Assembly: GCA_021648425.1 (NCBI GenBank) | Contig: JAKISV010000156.1 | Span: forward strand, 1-6,533 | Reading direction: 5' to 3' | DNA length: 6,533 bases | Source of the DNA: Rhizobiaceae bacterium | Lineage (GTDB): Bacteria; Pseudomonadota; Alphaproteobacteria; Rhizobiales; Rhizobiaceae | Shown here: one piece after another, positions 1 through 5,874 of the stretch | Numbering within the stretch: the first letter of the stretch is position 1 | How the letters are laid out: every line of letters begins with the position of its first letter | The notes under the pieces: model-generated | The model's database searches: none | The model's input: the letters and a program-made list of their open reading frames with translations, nothing else | Told to the model about the DNA's origin: nothing | Position numbers and translations under genes: made by a program

Positions 1-230
1 CTGGTTCCAAGCTCCATGAATGAATTTAGCGCCGGATTTCTAAGAACAGAATTTTTGCCACTGCCAGGCAATAATCCCTTTGCTTCAAGCAGGCTCAAGT
101 CCACCACAAAATCGCCGATAGCGCTAACGCAACGTGGATTGCCATCATTAATGGCGGCGATGCCAAAGGGGATGTTTTGTACAGGAAAATGGCAGAGGGG
201 GTTATTTGCGCTTTCAATCCAGCTGTTCAT
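1..230 (-). CDS. fahA: Fumarylacetoacetase, N-terminal part (runs off the left edge)
   Basis: Translating from the ATG at 230 down to the window edge gives 76 residues opening MNSWIESANNPLCHFPVQNI, followed by PFGIAAIN. This matches the conserved start of fumarylacetoacetases (SWVESAN...DFPIQNLPFG). The family hydrolyses fumarylacetoacetate to fumarate and acetoacetate, the last step of tyrosine/homogentisate breakdown in the cytosol. Only the small N-terminal domain is present; the catalytic C-terminal domain with its metal site lies outside. The start is supported by a strong ribosome binding site, GGAGGG on the minus strand (236-241), five bases before the ATG. The gene is divergent from a MarR-type regulator, with an operator-like dyad inside its promoter. 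Other homogentisate-pathway genes may follow to the left, which cannot be seen. The family call is firm; the enzyme activity is inferred from it. Confidence 0.9.
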   Translation of the reverse strand, partial: MNSWIESANNPLCHFPVQNIPFGIAAINDGNPRCVSAIGDFVVDLSLLEAKGLLPGSGKNSVLRNPALNSFMELGT

Positions 231-252
231 TTGTTCCCTCCGATTGGTGATA

Positions 253-280
253 AAATTAGTTGCAAATGAAACTATGTCAA
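253..280 (-). promoter_or_regulatory. Sigma70-like promoter of the fumarylacetoacetase gene
   Basis: On the minus strand a perfect -35 hexamer TTGACA (275-280) is followed after 16 bases by TAATTT (253-258) as a possible -10; TTTTAT slightly downstream is an alternative at wider spacing. Transcription would start near 246, giving a leader of about 17 bases that contains the GGAGGG ribosome binding site. The 18-bp dyad at 257-274 fills the spacer, so a bound regulator should block RNA polymerase. The -35 is clear; the -10 is weaker. Confidence 0.6.
257..274. promoter_or_regulatory. Operator-like dyad 1, probable MarR-family binding site
   Basis: TAGTTGCAAATGAAACTA is an imperfect 18-bp palindrome in which seven of nine base pairs of the two arms match. 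Its size and form are typical of MarR-family operators. It lies between the -35 and -10 of the divergent fumarylacetoacetase promoter. Its right half, ATGAAACTA, recurs exactly at 317-325 in the second site. That the neighbouring MarR protein binds here is inference from position and symmetry. Confidence 0.6.
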
Positions 281-300
281 GCGGAAACTGCCAATTTACC

Positions 301-329
301 TTGCTATTGGTATCTTATGAAACTAAATT
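301..329 (+). promoter_or_regulatory. Possible promoter of the MarR-type regulator gene
   Basis: TTGCTA (301-306) and TAAATT (324-329) are separated by 17 bases; each matches four of six sigma70 consensus positions. Transcription would begin about seven bases after the -10, essentially at the ATG at 336, so the mRNA could be leaderless. This fits the absence of a ribosome binding site before that ATG. The second operator-like site occupies the spacer. The hexamers are weak taken alone, so this is tentative. Confidence 0.35.
308..325. promoter_or_regulatory. Operator-like dyad 2, upstream of the regulator
   Basis: TGGTATCTTATGAAACTA shares 13 of 18 positions with the dyad at 257-274, including the exact nine-base half-site ATGAAACTA. 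Six of nine arm pairs are symmetric. It begins 51 bases from the first site and lies just before the regulator start codon, where binding would give autorepression. It is less symmetric than the first site, so it may bind more weakly. Confidence 0.45.
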
Positions 330-335
330 TGCGCG

Positions 336-827
336 ATGAATAATCCAACTGTGCGCAAAAAAAGAATGTCGGGTTCGAAGGTTTTGAATGATTTTGATCT
401 GAACCATTTTTTCCCCTATCGCCTCAGGGTGCTTGATCGCGCTGTCAGTGAAGCGATATCGAGTGTTTATACCAGTCGTTTCGGACTTTCTGTTTCGCAA
501 TGGCGCACACTGGCAGTGCTTGGAGATGGAGGCGTGATGTCCGCCAGCGAGATTGTGCAAAAATCAAGCATGGATAAAGTTGTGGTTTCCAGGGCAATCA
601 AAGGCCTGCAAAACCGGGATTTTTTGAAGCGTAAAACAGACATTAACGACCGGCGGCGTGTGGTGTTGAAATTGACTGCTAAAGGCAAGCGGATGTTTGA
701 TAATCTGGTGCCACTGGTAAAACAGCTTGAAGAGGAGTGCTTGCGCGGATTGACAAGGGCAGAGCGCGCAACCCTGGACAGCCTGATGGAGCGCATACGC
801 GCTAATACTGATGTGGTATTACAATAA
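336..827 (+). CDS. MarR-family transcriptional regulator
   Basis: This 163-residue protein has the size and layout of MarR regulators, which bind DNA as dimers and usually respond to small aromatic ligands. An N-terminal dimerisation helix (about 22-47) is followed by the LSVSQWRTLAVLG segment (51-63), then a helix-turn-helix (about 69-93, with SASEIVQKSSMDKVVVSRAI). The beta-wing is D102-T114 with the signature DRRR at 105-108, and the protein ends in helices (about 117-160). It is divergent from the fumarylacetoacetase gene and flanked by two related dyads, so it probably represses itself and tyrosine/homogentisate breakdown genes; the ligand may be a pathway intermediate, which is inference. 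The ATG at 336 lacks a Shine-Dalgarno sequence. An in-frame ATG at 366 would give 153 residues and keep all domains. The first ten residues are basic and may not be translated. Confidence 0.88.
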   Translation: MNNPTVRKKRMSGSKVLNDFDLNHFFPYRLRVLDRAVSEAISSVYTSRFGLSVSQWRTLAVLGDGGVMSASEIVQKSSMDKVVVSRAIKGLQNRDFLKRKTDINDRRRVVLKLTAKGKRMFDNLVPLVKQLEEECLRGLTRAERATLDSLMERIRANTDVVLQ

Positions 828-850
828 CACCAGAATAGGCCAAACGTGCT

Positions 851-1537
851 TTAACTAAACAGCATCGGGCATTCGCGCTGACACTTGTTGCGTACGATGA
901 TGTAGATCAGGTGCAGGGTTGCCAGGCCAGCCAACAGGCAGAAGAATGAGATATAGGCATATCTGAGGAACAGGATATCAACCACAATCACGGCTATTAA
1001 TGATAGTCCGAAAAAGCGAACATGCAGGTAACGCGACAGCAGGGGTGGTATTACGATCAGTGTAAGATAAAGCGTGTTGGTGGCGGTGCGCGGCATCATA
1101 AAATCAAGCAGCATTGTTCCTTCATAGGCGAGGGAATCACGATTGATGGAAACGTTGATCCAGTCAGGATTTAGCAAGTGGGGCACATATAGGATCAGGC
1201 CAAAAGCCAAACCTATCAAGGCAAAAGCTAAAAACAGGTGTTTTCTTTTACTTTCGGGCGGCTCAAGCACATAAACACTGAGCGGTATCCAGAACGGCCA
1301 CATGAACCAGGTGAAAAAGATAAACACCAAAGCGCTGATAAGTGTGAGGGAAGGGTCGCCATTATTCATGCCTGACCAGACAAAGCCTTCGCTGAATTGT
1401 TGCAAGCCAGCAAAAATCGGCATCATCGCAACGGGAAGATATTTCTTGTTGGTAGTCCATGCCCGGGTACAGGCATAGGCACCGCCAACCAGCAATAGGC
1501 CACTGGCTGCAAAACTGACCGTTTCAGACAAACACAT
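851..1537 (-). CDS. DUF6629-like integral membrane protein
   Basis: The 228-residue product opens MCLSETVSFAASGLLLVGG and continues with a MPIFAGLQQFSEGFVW segment. This combination (MCFSATASF... and ...GLQQxxEGxVW) is what I recognise as the DUF6629 family of uncharacterised bacterial membrane proteins. About seven hydrophobic stretches can be seen across the length, separated by short charged loops such as EPPESKRKH and the C-terminal basic RNKCQRE. No enzymatic motif is visible and the function is unknown. I chose the ATG at 1537 because family members begin at this MC motif and an AAGGGA-like ribosome binding site lies about seven bases upstream. The reading frame stays open to 1645, but the extra 36 residues do not look like protein of this family. 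The gene is convergent with the MarR gene (23 bases between stops) and divergent from the permease gene. Confidence 0.8.
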   Translation of the reverse strand: MCLSETVSFAASGLLLVGGAYACTRAWTTNKKYLPVAMMPIFAGLQQFSEGFVWSGMNNGDPSLTLISALVFIFFTWFMWPFWIPLSVYVLEPPESKRKHLFLAFALIGLAFGLILYVPHLLNPDWINVSINRDSLAYEGTMLLDFMMPRTATNTLYLTLIVIPPLLSRYLHVRFFGLSLIAVIVVDILFLRYAYISFFCLLAGLATLHLIYIIVRNKCQRECPMLFS

Positions 1538-1585
1538 GACGCATCCCTTTTCGTACTGGTTGGCCGGGCTGGTAAAATGGTAACG

Positions 1586-1614
1586 CATATTCTGAGCGGG
1601 TGCCAGTGGTTCAA
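1586..1614 (-). promoter_or_regulatory. Possible promoter of the DUF6629-like gene
   Basis: Reading the minus strand, TTGAAC (1609-1614) is followed after 17 bases by AATATG (1586-1591), about 49 bases before the chosen ATG. The -35 is good and the -10 is poor. The rest of the 1538-1693 gap shows no clear hairpin or operator. Confidence 0.3.
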
Positions 1615-1693
1615 TTATTAGTGAATGTACCGGTATTGGCAGCAATGTTACGGTTTTTGTGGATTGATAATCCTAAAAAATTCTGGAGTTGGC

Positions 1694-3082
1694 ATGGAAA
1701 AAAATTCAGGAAGCAAACTATCGCTGATTGGGTCTGTGTCGCTTGGTACCGGCGTTATGATTGGTGCTGGCATATTTGTGCTGATGGGGCAGATTGCTGA
1801 ACTTGTGGGTGGGATATTCCCTTTGGCATTTTTGGCCGGTGCGATAGTAGTTTCTTTTAGCGCTTATTCCTATGTCAAATTTTCTAACGCCTATCCATCT
1901 TCTGGCGGCGTCGCAATGTTTATGCGTAAAGCCTATGGCCCTGGTACCATGGCGGGTACTTTTTCCCTGTTGATGTATGTGTCGATGGTAATTGCTGAAA
2001 GTCTGGTGGCAAGGACATTTGGTTCTTATACGCTACAATTATTTGATGTTGGAAACACCGAATTCTTGGTTCCGATACTTGGCGTATTGTTGATAGTCAT
2101 TGCCTATCTCATCAATATTTCCGGCAACAAGACCATTGAGCGCACGGCAAATCTGACGGCCGTAATCAAGATTGCGGGTATCGCTCTGCTGGCGCTGGCA
2201 GGACTCGCATTTGCGGGATTTCCTTCGATGGAAGCCTGGAGTAAACCTGCCCCCGGCGTTGTATCAGGTGGCGCTTTTAACTTTATAGCAGCCCTTGCCT
2301 TATCCATTCTCGCCTTCAAAGGCTTCACTACAATCACCAATCAGGGTGATGACATTATCGATCCTCATCGTAACCTTGGCCGGTCAATAATATTGTCGAT
2401 AATTATCTGCACCATACTTTATACCCTGCTGGCGCTATCGGTTGCCAGCAGCCTGAGTGTTGGGGAAATTATTGCAGCCAAAAACTATGCGCTGGCTGCC
2501 GCTGCCCGTCCCGCTTTTGGCGACTTGGGATTAATATTGACAGTGCTGCTGGCCATTATTGCCACTGTATCGGGATTGATTGCCAGTGTATTTTCCGCCT
2601 CACGAATGCTTGCTATGTTGAGTAACATGAAGCAGTTGCCACGGCTTTATCAGGGTATGAGCAATCCCGCCCTGGTATTTACGGTGGTGCTGGCAATCGC
2701 CTTGACGATATTGTTTGACCTCACCCGAATTGCCTCAATCGGTGCTATTTTCTATCTGATCATGGACATAGCAATCCATTGGGGCCTTTTTCGATATTTG
2801 CTCAAAGAAACAAAGTCGAACCCTATTATCCCGTTAATCGCCATTGTGCTTGATGTCGTCATTCTGGGTGCTTTTATCCTGATGAAATATCAAAGTGATC
2901 CGCTGGTATTAATCGTATCGCTGGTGGGTTTTGTAATAATCCTGGTTGCCCAGCGATTATTCATGATCACTCACACCGATAGCCAAGGCGTTATGCACAT
3001 GGAATTGCAGATGGATGGAGATGGTGCGATGGCGATGGATAAAAATTCGGAAGACGGCGATGAAATGGATATGGATAAATAG
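1694..3082 (+). CDS. APC-superfamily amino acid permease-like transporter
   Basis: The 462-residue product is a secondary transporter of the amino acid-polyamine-organocation type in the inner membrane. The first membrane helix carries the glycine-rich unwound motif GAGIF (24-28), as in this superfamily, and is followed by a FSAYSYVKFSNAYPSSGG loop typical of these permeases. Roughly twelve hydrophobic segments cover residues 9-423. Conserved-looking features include FKGFTTITNQGDDI around the sixth helix and the cytosolic segment FSASRMLAMLSNMKQLPR. The substrate cannot be read from sequence; a neutral amino acid is plausible. The ATG at 1694 has TGGAG five bases upstream (1684-1688) and places the first helix close to the N-terminus; the frame is open back to 1625. 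The last 39 residues form a hydrophilic tail with eight Met, two His and eleven acidic residues, not a normal permease feature. The 3' end faces the fusion gene convergently with 18 bases between stops. Confidence 0.85.
   Translation: MEKNSGSKLSLIGSVSLGTGVMIGAGIFVLMGQIAELVGGIFPLAFLAGAIVVSFSAYSYVKFSNAYPSSGGVAMFMRKAYGPGTMAGTFSLLMYVSMVIAESLVARTFGSYTLQLFDVGNTEFLVPILGVLLIVIAYLINISGNKTIERTANLTAVIKIAGIALLALAGLAFAGFPSMEAWSKPAPGVVSGGAFNFIAALALSILAFKGFTTITNQGDDIIDPHRNLGRSIILSIIICTILYTLLALSVASSLSVGEIIAAKNYALAAAARPAFGDLGLILTVLLAIIATVSGLIASVFSASRMLAMLSNMKQLPRLYQGMSNPALVFTVVLAIALTILFDLTRIASIGAIFYLIMDIAIHWGLFRYLLKETKSNPIIPLIAIVLDVVILGAFILMKYQSDPLVLIVSLVGFVIILVAQRLFMITHTDSQGVMHMELQMDGDGAMAMDKNSEDGDEMDMDK
2963..3079 (+). 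other. Met/Asp-rich C-terminal tail of the permease
   Basis: This segment encodes residues 424-462 of the permease. It follows the last membrane helix directly and holds eight methionines, two histidines, eight aspartates and three glutamates in 39 residues, with MHMELQMDGDGAMAMD and DEMDMDK blocks. At DNA level it is built from near-repeats of GATGGAT and ATGGAT, suggesting growth by slippage. Methionine/histidine clusters are known soft-metal ligands in other proteins; a metal-binding or sensing role here is speculation. Confidence 0.5.
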
Positions 3083-3100
3083 GTTCTGACCCTGAAATAT

Positions 3101-4957
3101 TTAGCTGACAATTTGCAATTGTCTGATTGCTGAGGATATATGATAAAGCGAACTTGCAGGAGATATCTCATGCAGGAAGCCTTCTTCTGGTTGAAGTTTA
3201 TCATACCAAACGCCAAGGGTATCGGTGTTTAAATACCGCAGGAATGTTTCATGCGACCTGATTATATGCTCCAGATAATATTCTCGGTCTTTTTTGTCCG
3301 CTTCTTCATGAAGAACCAGCGAAGCCTTAAGCCATTCAGTTTGCTGCCAAAGTCGCGCTTGACGGGTGGTTGGCTCAAGCCTGTTATTCATGGTGTCCAC
3401 AGCAGCGTTGGTAACAGGGTCAATTCCCTTAACGCCGGCGGCAAAGAGCCTTTTTGCAGCTTTCAAATAGGTTTTGTCACCACAGTATTTAAACCATCTA
3501 ACAAATAACCATGCCCATTCGAACTGGTGTCCTGGTTCTACAATTTGTCCATTGGCACCTGGAGCTGGCTCCCAGTTTTCATCAAAGAATTCACGTATAA
3601 ATCCATCTTTACTGTCAATAAAGCAATCAATTGCAAGGCTGGTAATTTCGACGCATAGTTCATTCCAGCGTTGTCCATCGAGCCCTTGTTCATCAGACAC
3701 CTCCAACCACAAAAGGGCTGCCTCCAGCAAATGCATATGTGCATTTGATTGATAAGCATGGCTTCCAGTTTCTCTAAATCCGCGGTTTCCATCGATGGCT
3801 TTTCGACCAAACGCTGTTTCTATTCTAGTGAGTAGAATTTCTGACATACCCAACAAATTTGACTCAGTAGAAAAAGTGGCCTGATCATTTTTTGCCGTTA
3901 AACCAACGGGCGCGGTGGCAATTTCCATTTCATCTCTATTGTTCTGCAATTGCTGTGAGGTGGTTTCCATGCAGGCTCCACTGGAGGCATTTTGCTGGGT
4001 TGCAGCTAATGCCAGCAAAACAAAAGTCTGATCATGTATATAAGCACTGTTATTAAGGCTGTTACCTTGAGCGCTGACCAGCGTCCTTAAGAGACCGTCA
4101 TCTCGCAGATAGTGTTTTTCAATGCCGCGAATGGAAGCAACAACCGCTTCGCGCCACGGTCCCTCCCATCCAAATTTTCCTGCTGAAGCAAATACATAAG
4201 CCTGCCTTCCCTGAACCCGGGCGCGACAATCATTGCTTATAGGTTTCCCCTTAAGCGTAAGGCCTTCTCTCCATATCAGGTCCTTTCTATTAAAACCAAG
4301 GCTCCACCAAAGTGGAAGAACTGTTGTATCTAACCAGGCTGTCAAATGTTCGGCATTTTGCTTGAAATCAAAACCTTTAGGCCCATCATCAAGCTCGGGG
4401 CGATTTGTGGATTTTAACAACTCAACTGTCTGTTTTATTTTTTGTGAGCAATCCAACCTTGTGACAAACACAACATCGTCTTCAACAATGACATTTAGCC
4501 CATCAACCTGTGAAACAACCGCAAATCTGGCGGGGTTCACCCGAATATGGCAATTGGTGCTGTTGAAAACCAGGCCATTTCCTATGATGGCATTATTGCT
4601 CTCATCCTTTTCCATGACATTGTGCACTGCATCCCACGCACCAAGATCAGACCATTCAAGAGATGATTTCAGAACCATCGCTTTGCGGGTTTTTTCCATA
4701 ATAGCATAGTCCATGGAAATTTTTTCAGCAATGCAGAAACTGGAACCAAGCAGTATCCCATGTTCAATATCGGTTTTTTCCGCTATACCCTGAACTACGT
4801 TATTGAAAACGGATGGTGCCAATGATTTAAACTCGTTTACTAGCGTTCTTGCTGAAGCAATGAAATTACCTGAGTTCCACAAATACCCTTTATCCATGTA
4901 AGCTTGCGCTGTCTTTGCATCGGGCTTTTCAACGAAACTCTTTACAGCGACAATATC
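3101..4957 (-). CDS. C-terminal part of a split GMP-AGE fusion: end of mannose-1-phosphate guanylyltransferase plus AGE-family isomerase domain
   Basis: The frame is open from 4957; the first ATG in it is at 4897 (598 residues, numbering used here). Residues 1-165 continue the guanylyltransferase: FVEKPD just before the ATG, then WNSGNF (7-12), MDYAIMEKT (62-70), WSDLGAW (82-88) and a C-terminal beta region to about 165. Residues 178-596 are an AGE-family (alpha/alpha)6-barrel domain with RVQGRQAYVFA (227-237), NAHMHLLEA (385-393), EPGHQFEWAW (454-463), RLWQQTEWLKA (515-525) and SSLYHI (582-587). The conserved histidines of EPGH and LYHI are present, so the barrel looks catalytically intact. 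AGE enzymes isomerise or epimerise sugars; replacing the cupin isomerase domain of ManC, this one may act as mannose-6-phosphate isomerase (inference). A stretch of about 48 residues (300-347) looks inserted. Expression as a separate protein would need a restart at 4897, and I see no good ribosome binding site there. Confidence 0.8.
   Translation of the reverse strand, partial: DIVAVKSFVEKPDAKTAQAYMDKGYLWNSGNFIASARTLVNEFKSLAPSVFNNVVQGIAEKTDIEHGILLGSSFCIAEKISMDYAIMEKTRKAMVLKSSLEWSDLGAWDAVHNVMEKDESNNAIIGNGLVFNSTNCHIRVNPARFAVVSQVDGLNVIVEDDVVFVTRLDCSQKIKQTVELLKSTNRPELDDGPKGFDFKQNAEHLTAWLDTTVLPLWWSLGFNRKDLIWREGLTLKGKPISNDCRARVQGRQAYVFASAGKFGWEGPWREAVVASIRGIEKHYLRDDGLLRTLVSAQGNSLNNSAYIHDQTFVLLALAATQQNASSGACMETTSQQLQNNRDEMEIATAPVGLTAKNDQATFSTESNLLGMSEILLTRIETAFGRKAIDGNRGFRETGSHAYQSNAHMHLLEAALLWLEVSDEQGLDGQRWNELCVEITSLAIDCFIDSKDGFIREFFDENWEPAPGANGQIVEPGHQFEWAWLFVRWFKYCGDKTYLKAAKRLFAAGVKGIDPVTNAAVDTMNNRLEPTTRQARLWQQTEWLKASLVLHEEADKKDREYYLEHIIRSHETFLRYLNTDTLGVWYDKLQPEEGFLHEISPASSLYHISSAIRQLQIVS
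3107..3123. repeat. Small perfect dyad at the 3' end of the fusion gene
   Basis: GACAATT-TGC-AATTGTC is a perfect 7-bp inverted repeat with a three-base loop. It lies over the last codons of the minus-strand fusion gene and just past the stop of the convergent permease gene. It has no T run on either strand and is AT-rich, so a standard intrinsic terminator is unlikely; it could still act as a weak bidirectional end or mRNA-stabilising hairpin. Confidence 0.3.
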
Positions 4958-4960
4958 TTA
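4942..4960 (-). other. Frame-change point in the GMP-AGE gene
   Basis: On the minus strand the upstream frame reads GTT AAG ATA TTG TCG CTG TAA, stopping at 4942-4944. The downstream frame reads GAT ATT GTC GCT GTA from 4957 and has its own TAA directly before it (4958-4960). The shift must therefore lie in 4945-4957. Adding one base (AAG ATA to AAG GAT ATT) restores ...DGVKDIVAVKSFVEKPD, a normal family sequence. No canonical X XXY YYZ slippery heptamer lies in the correct phase, so an indel or sequencing error is favoured over programmed frameshifting. Confidence 0.8.
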
Positions 4961-5445
4961 ACCCCATCCGTTGGCTCTATGTAGCCATAGGCAGAGCTTG
5001 CGATATTTGGTTGGATTCCAAGTGTGACAATTCCCCCCTCCGCAGCAATTATAGCTGCTGCATGAATATCTCTGCAAAAATGCTCTGTGCTTGGAATATG
5101 ATGGTCAGATGCAACAACGACTGCAATTCCATCTTCGTATCGTTCTGAAATATATAAACTGGCGGCAGCTATAGCAGGTGCAGAATCTCTGCCTTCCGGT
5201 TCCAAAAGTAAATCTGCTTGAATATTCAGATCAAACAGTTGGCTTGCTACACTTCGGGCATGTATTGTACCTGTAACGACGATAAGCCGGGCAAAGCCGT
5301 CAATTTGCGATACCCTTAATGCGGTTTCCTGGAATAGGGATTTTTTGCCCAGCAAGTCGACAAACTGTTTTGGTGAAGAAGCTTTTGATGTTGGCCACAA
5401 TCGAGAGCCAACGCCCCCACACATAATTACCGGATAGATGTTCAC
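4942..5445 (-). CDS. manC: Mannose-1-phosphate guanylyltransferase, N-terminal part (frameshifted)
   Basis: This frame encodes 167 residues of a GDP-mannose pyrophosphorylase, which makes GDP-mannose from mannose-1-phosphate and GTP. Visible motifs are the nucleotide-binding signature GGVGSRLWP..PKQF (10-28), EPEGRDSAPAIAAA (82-95), the metal-site SDHHI (113-117) and the YGYIEPTDG loop near the end. The frame then hits TAA at 4942 while the missing continuation (DIVAVKSFVEKPD) follows at once in the -1 frame. All motifs on both sides are intact, which points to a recent single-base loss or a sequencing error. I chose GTG at 5445 because VNIYPVIMCGG aligns with the usual start (MKIIPVILSGG), and TGGA lies about ten bases upstream. 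The frame is open to a GTG at 5532, but those 29 residues have no family counterpart. The manC symbol covers the guanylyltransferase half only; read through, the gene gives about 781 residues. Confidence 0.82.
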   Translation of the reverse strand: MNIYPVIMCGGVGSRLWPTSKASSPKQFVDLLGKKSLFQETALRVSQIDGFARLIVVTGTIHARSVASQLFDLNIQADLLLEPEGRDSAPAIAAASLYISERYEDGIAVVVASDHHIPSTEHFCRDIHAAAIIAAEGGIVTLGIQPNIASSAYGYIEPTDGVKILSL

Positions 5446-5724
5446 AAATTTAATTCCACTAAGTTTACGGCCTGTATTTTCCAATGAAACTTTGTAAAAT
5501 AACATCACTAGCAATGGAAGGGGATTACTCACAATTACTTGGATTTTTTACAGGTCACGTTGTTTGTAAAAGAGGTTTGATTTGGCGCAAAAAAATTTTG
5601 GCGATCTTCAGGACATGGTGGGATATATAGTTAATCCAAGTGAGCCGTGTTGAAGATTAGGTAATTTAGTGCAGAAATAACTGGAATTTTTAATACATTA
5701 CCCTTAGTAAGTGAAATTATTAAT

Positions 5725-5767
5725 TTGGTATTGGGCATTTTTTTTCATATTTCCCTTGGTATCGGGC
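5725..5767 (+). repeat. Direct repeat TTGGTATYGGGC, two copies 31 bases apart
   Basis: TTGGTATTGGGC (5725-5736) and TTGGTATCGGGC (5756-5767) differ at one of 12 bases. Their start-to-start distance of 31 bases is close to three helical turns, so two bound proteins would sit on the same face of DNA. They lie 130-170 bases before the methyltransferase start. An activator site is possible; chance similarity is not excluded. Confidence 0.4.
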
Positions 5768-5837
5768 GTATATAAAGCCAACCGGCATATGTTGCAAACG
5801 AAATACTGGCAATGAAACAGAAGTTCTTTTATTGAGT

Positions 5838-5868
5838 TTGAACCCGTAGAACGGGTTGTAAATATAGT
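5838..5868 (+). promoter_or_regulatory. Possible promoter of the methyltransferase gene with embedded dyad
   Basis: TTGAAC (5838-5843) and TATAGT (5863-5868, five of six consensus bases) could be -35 and -10, though the 19-base spacing is long; AATATA at 5861-5866 gives 17 bases. A perfect inverted repeat AACCCGT-AGA-ACGGGTT (5841-5857) overlaps the -35 and spacer. It could be a repressor site or a small RNA hairpin; the missing T run argues against a terminator. Confidence 0.4.
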
Positions 5869-5874
5869 GAAAAG

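Noticed and set aside
16..339. Plus-strand 107-codon open frame opposite fahA.
   Set aside because: It is antisense to a clear fumarylacetoacetase N-terminus and runs through the promoter and operator region; its protein has no family features.
828..850. Terminator between the convergent marR and DUF6629-like genes.
   Set aside because: Only 23 bases lie between the stops and no stem-loop with a T run is present on either strand.
4233..4709. Plus-strand 158-codon open frame within the fusion gene.
   Set aside because: It is the reverse of a region with clear guanylyltransferase and AGE motifs; its translation is Ser/Thr-rich antisense-like sequence without domains.
4945..4965. Programmed -1 frameshifting in the GMP-AGE gene.
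   Set aside because: A -1 step after AAG would give the right protein, but no X XXY YYZ heptamer is in phase and I see no strong stimulatory stem just downstream. A base loss or sequencing error is simpler.
5738..5745. Run of eight T on the plus strand as a possible terminator.
   Set aside because: No GC-rich stem precedes it; only a four-base TACC/GGTA pairing across a long loop is possible, and no plus-strand gene ends upstream.
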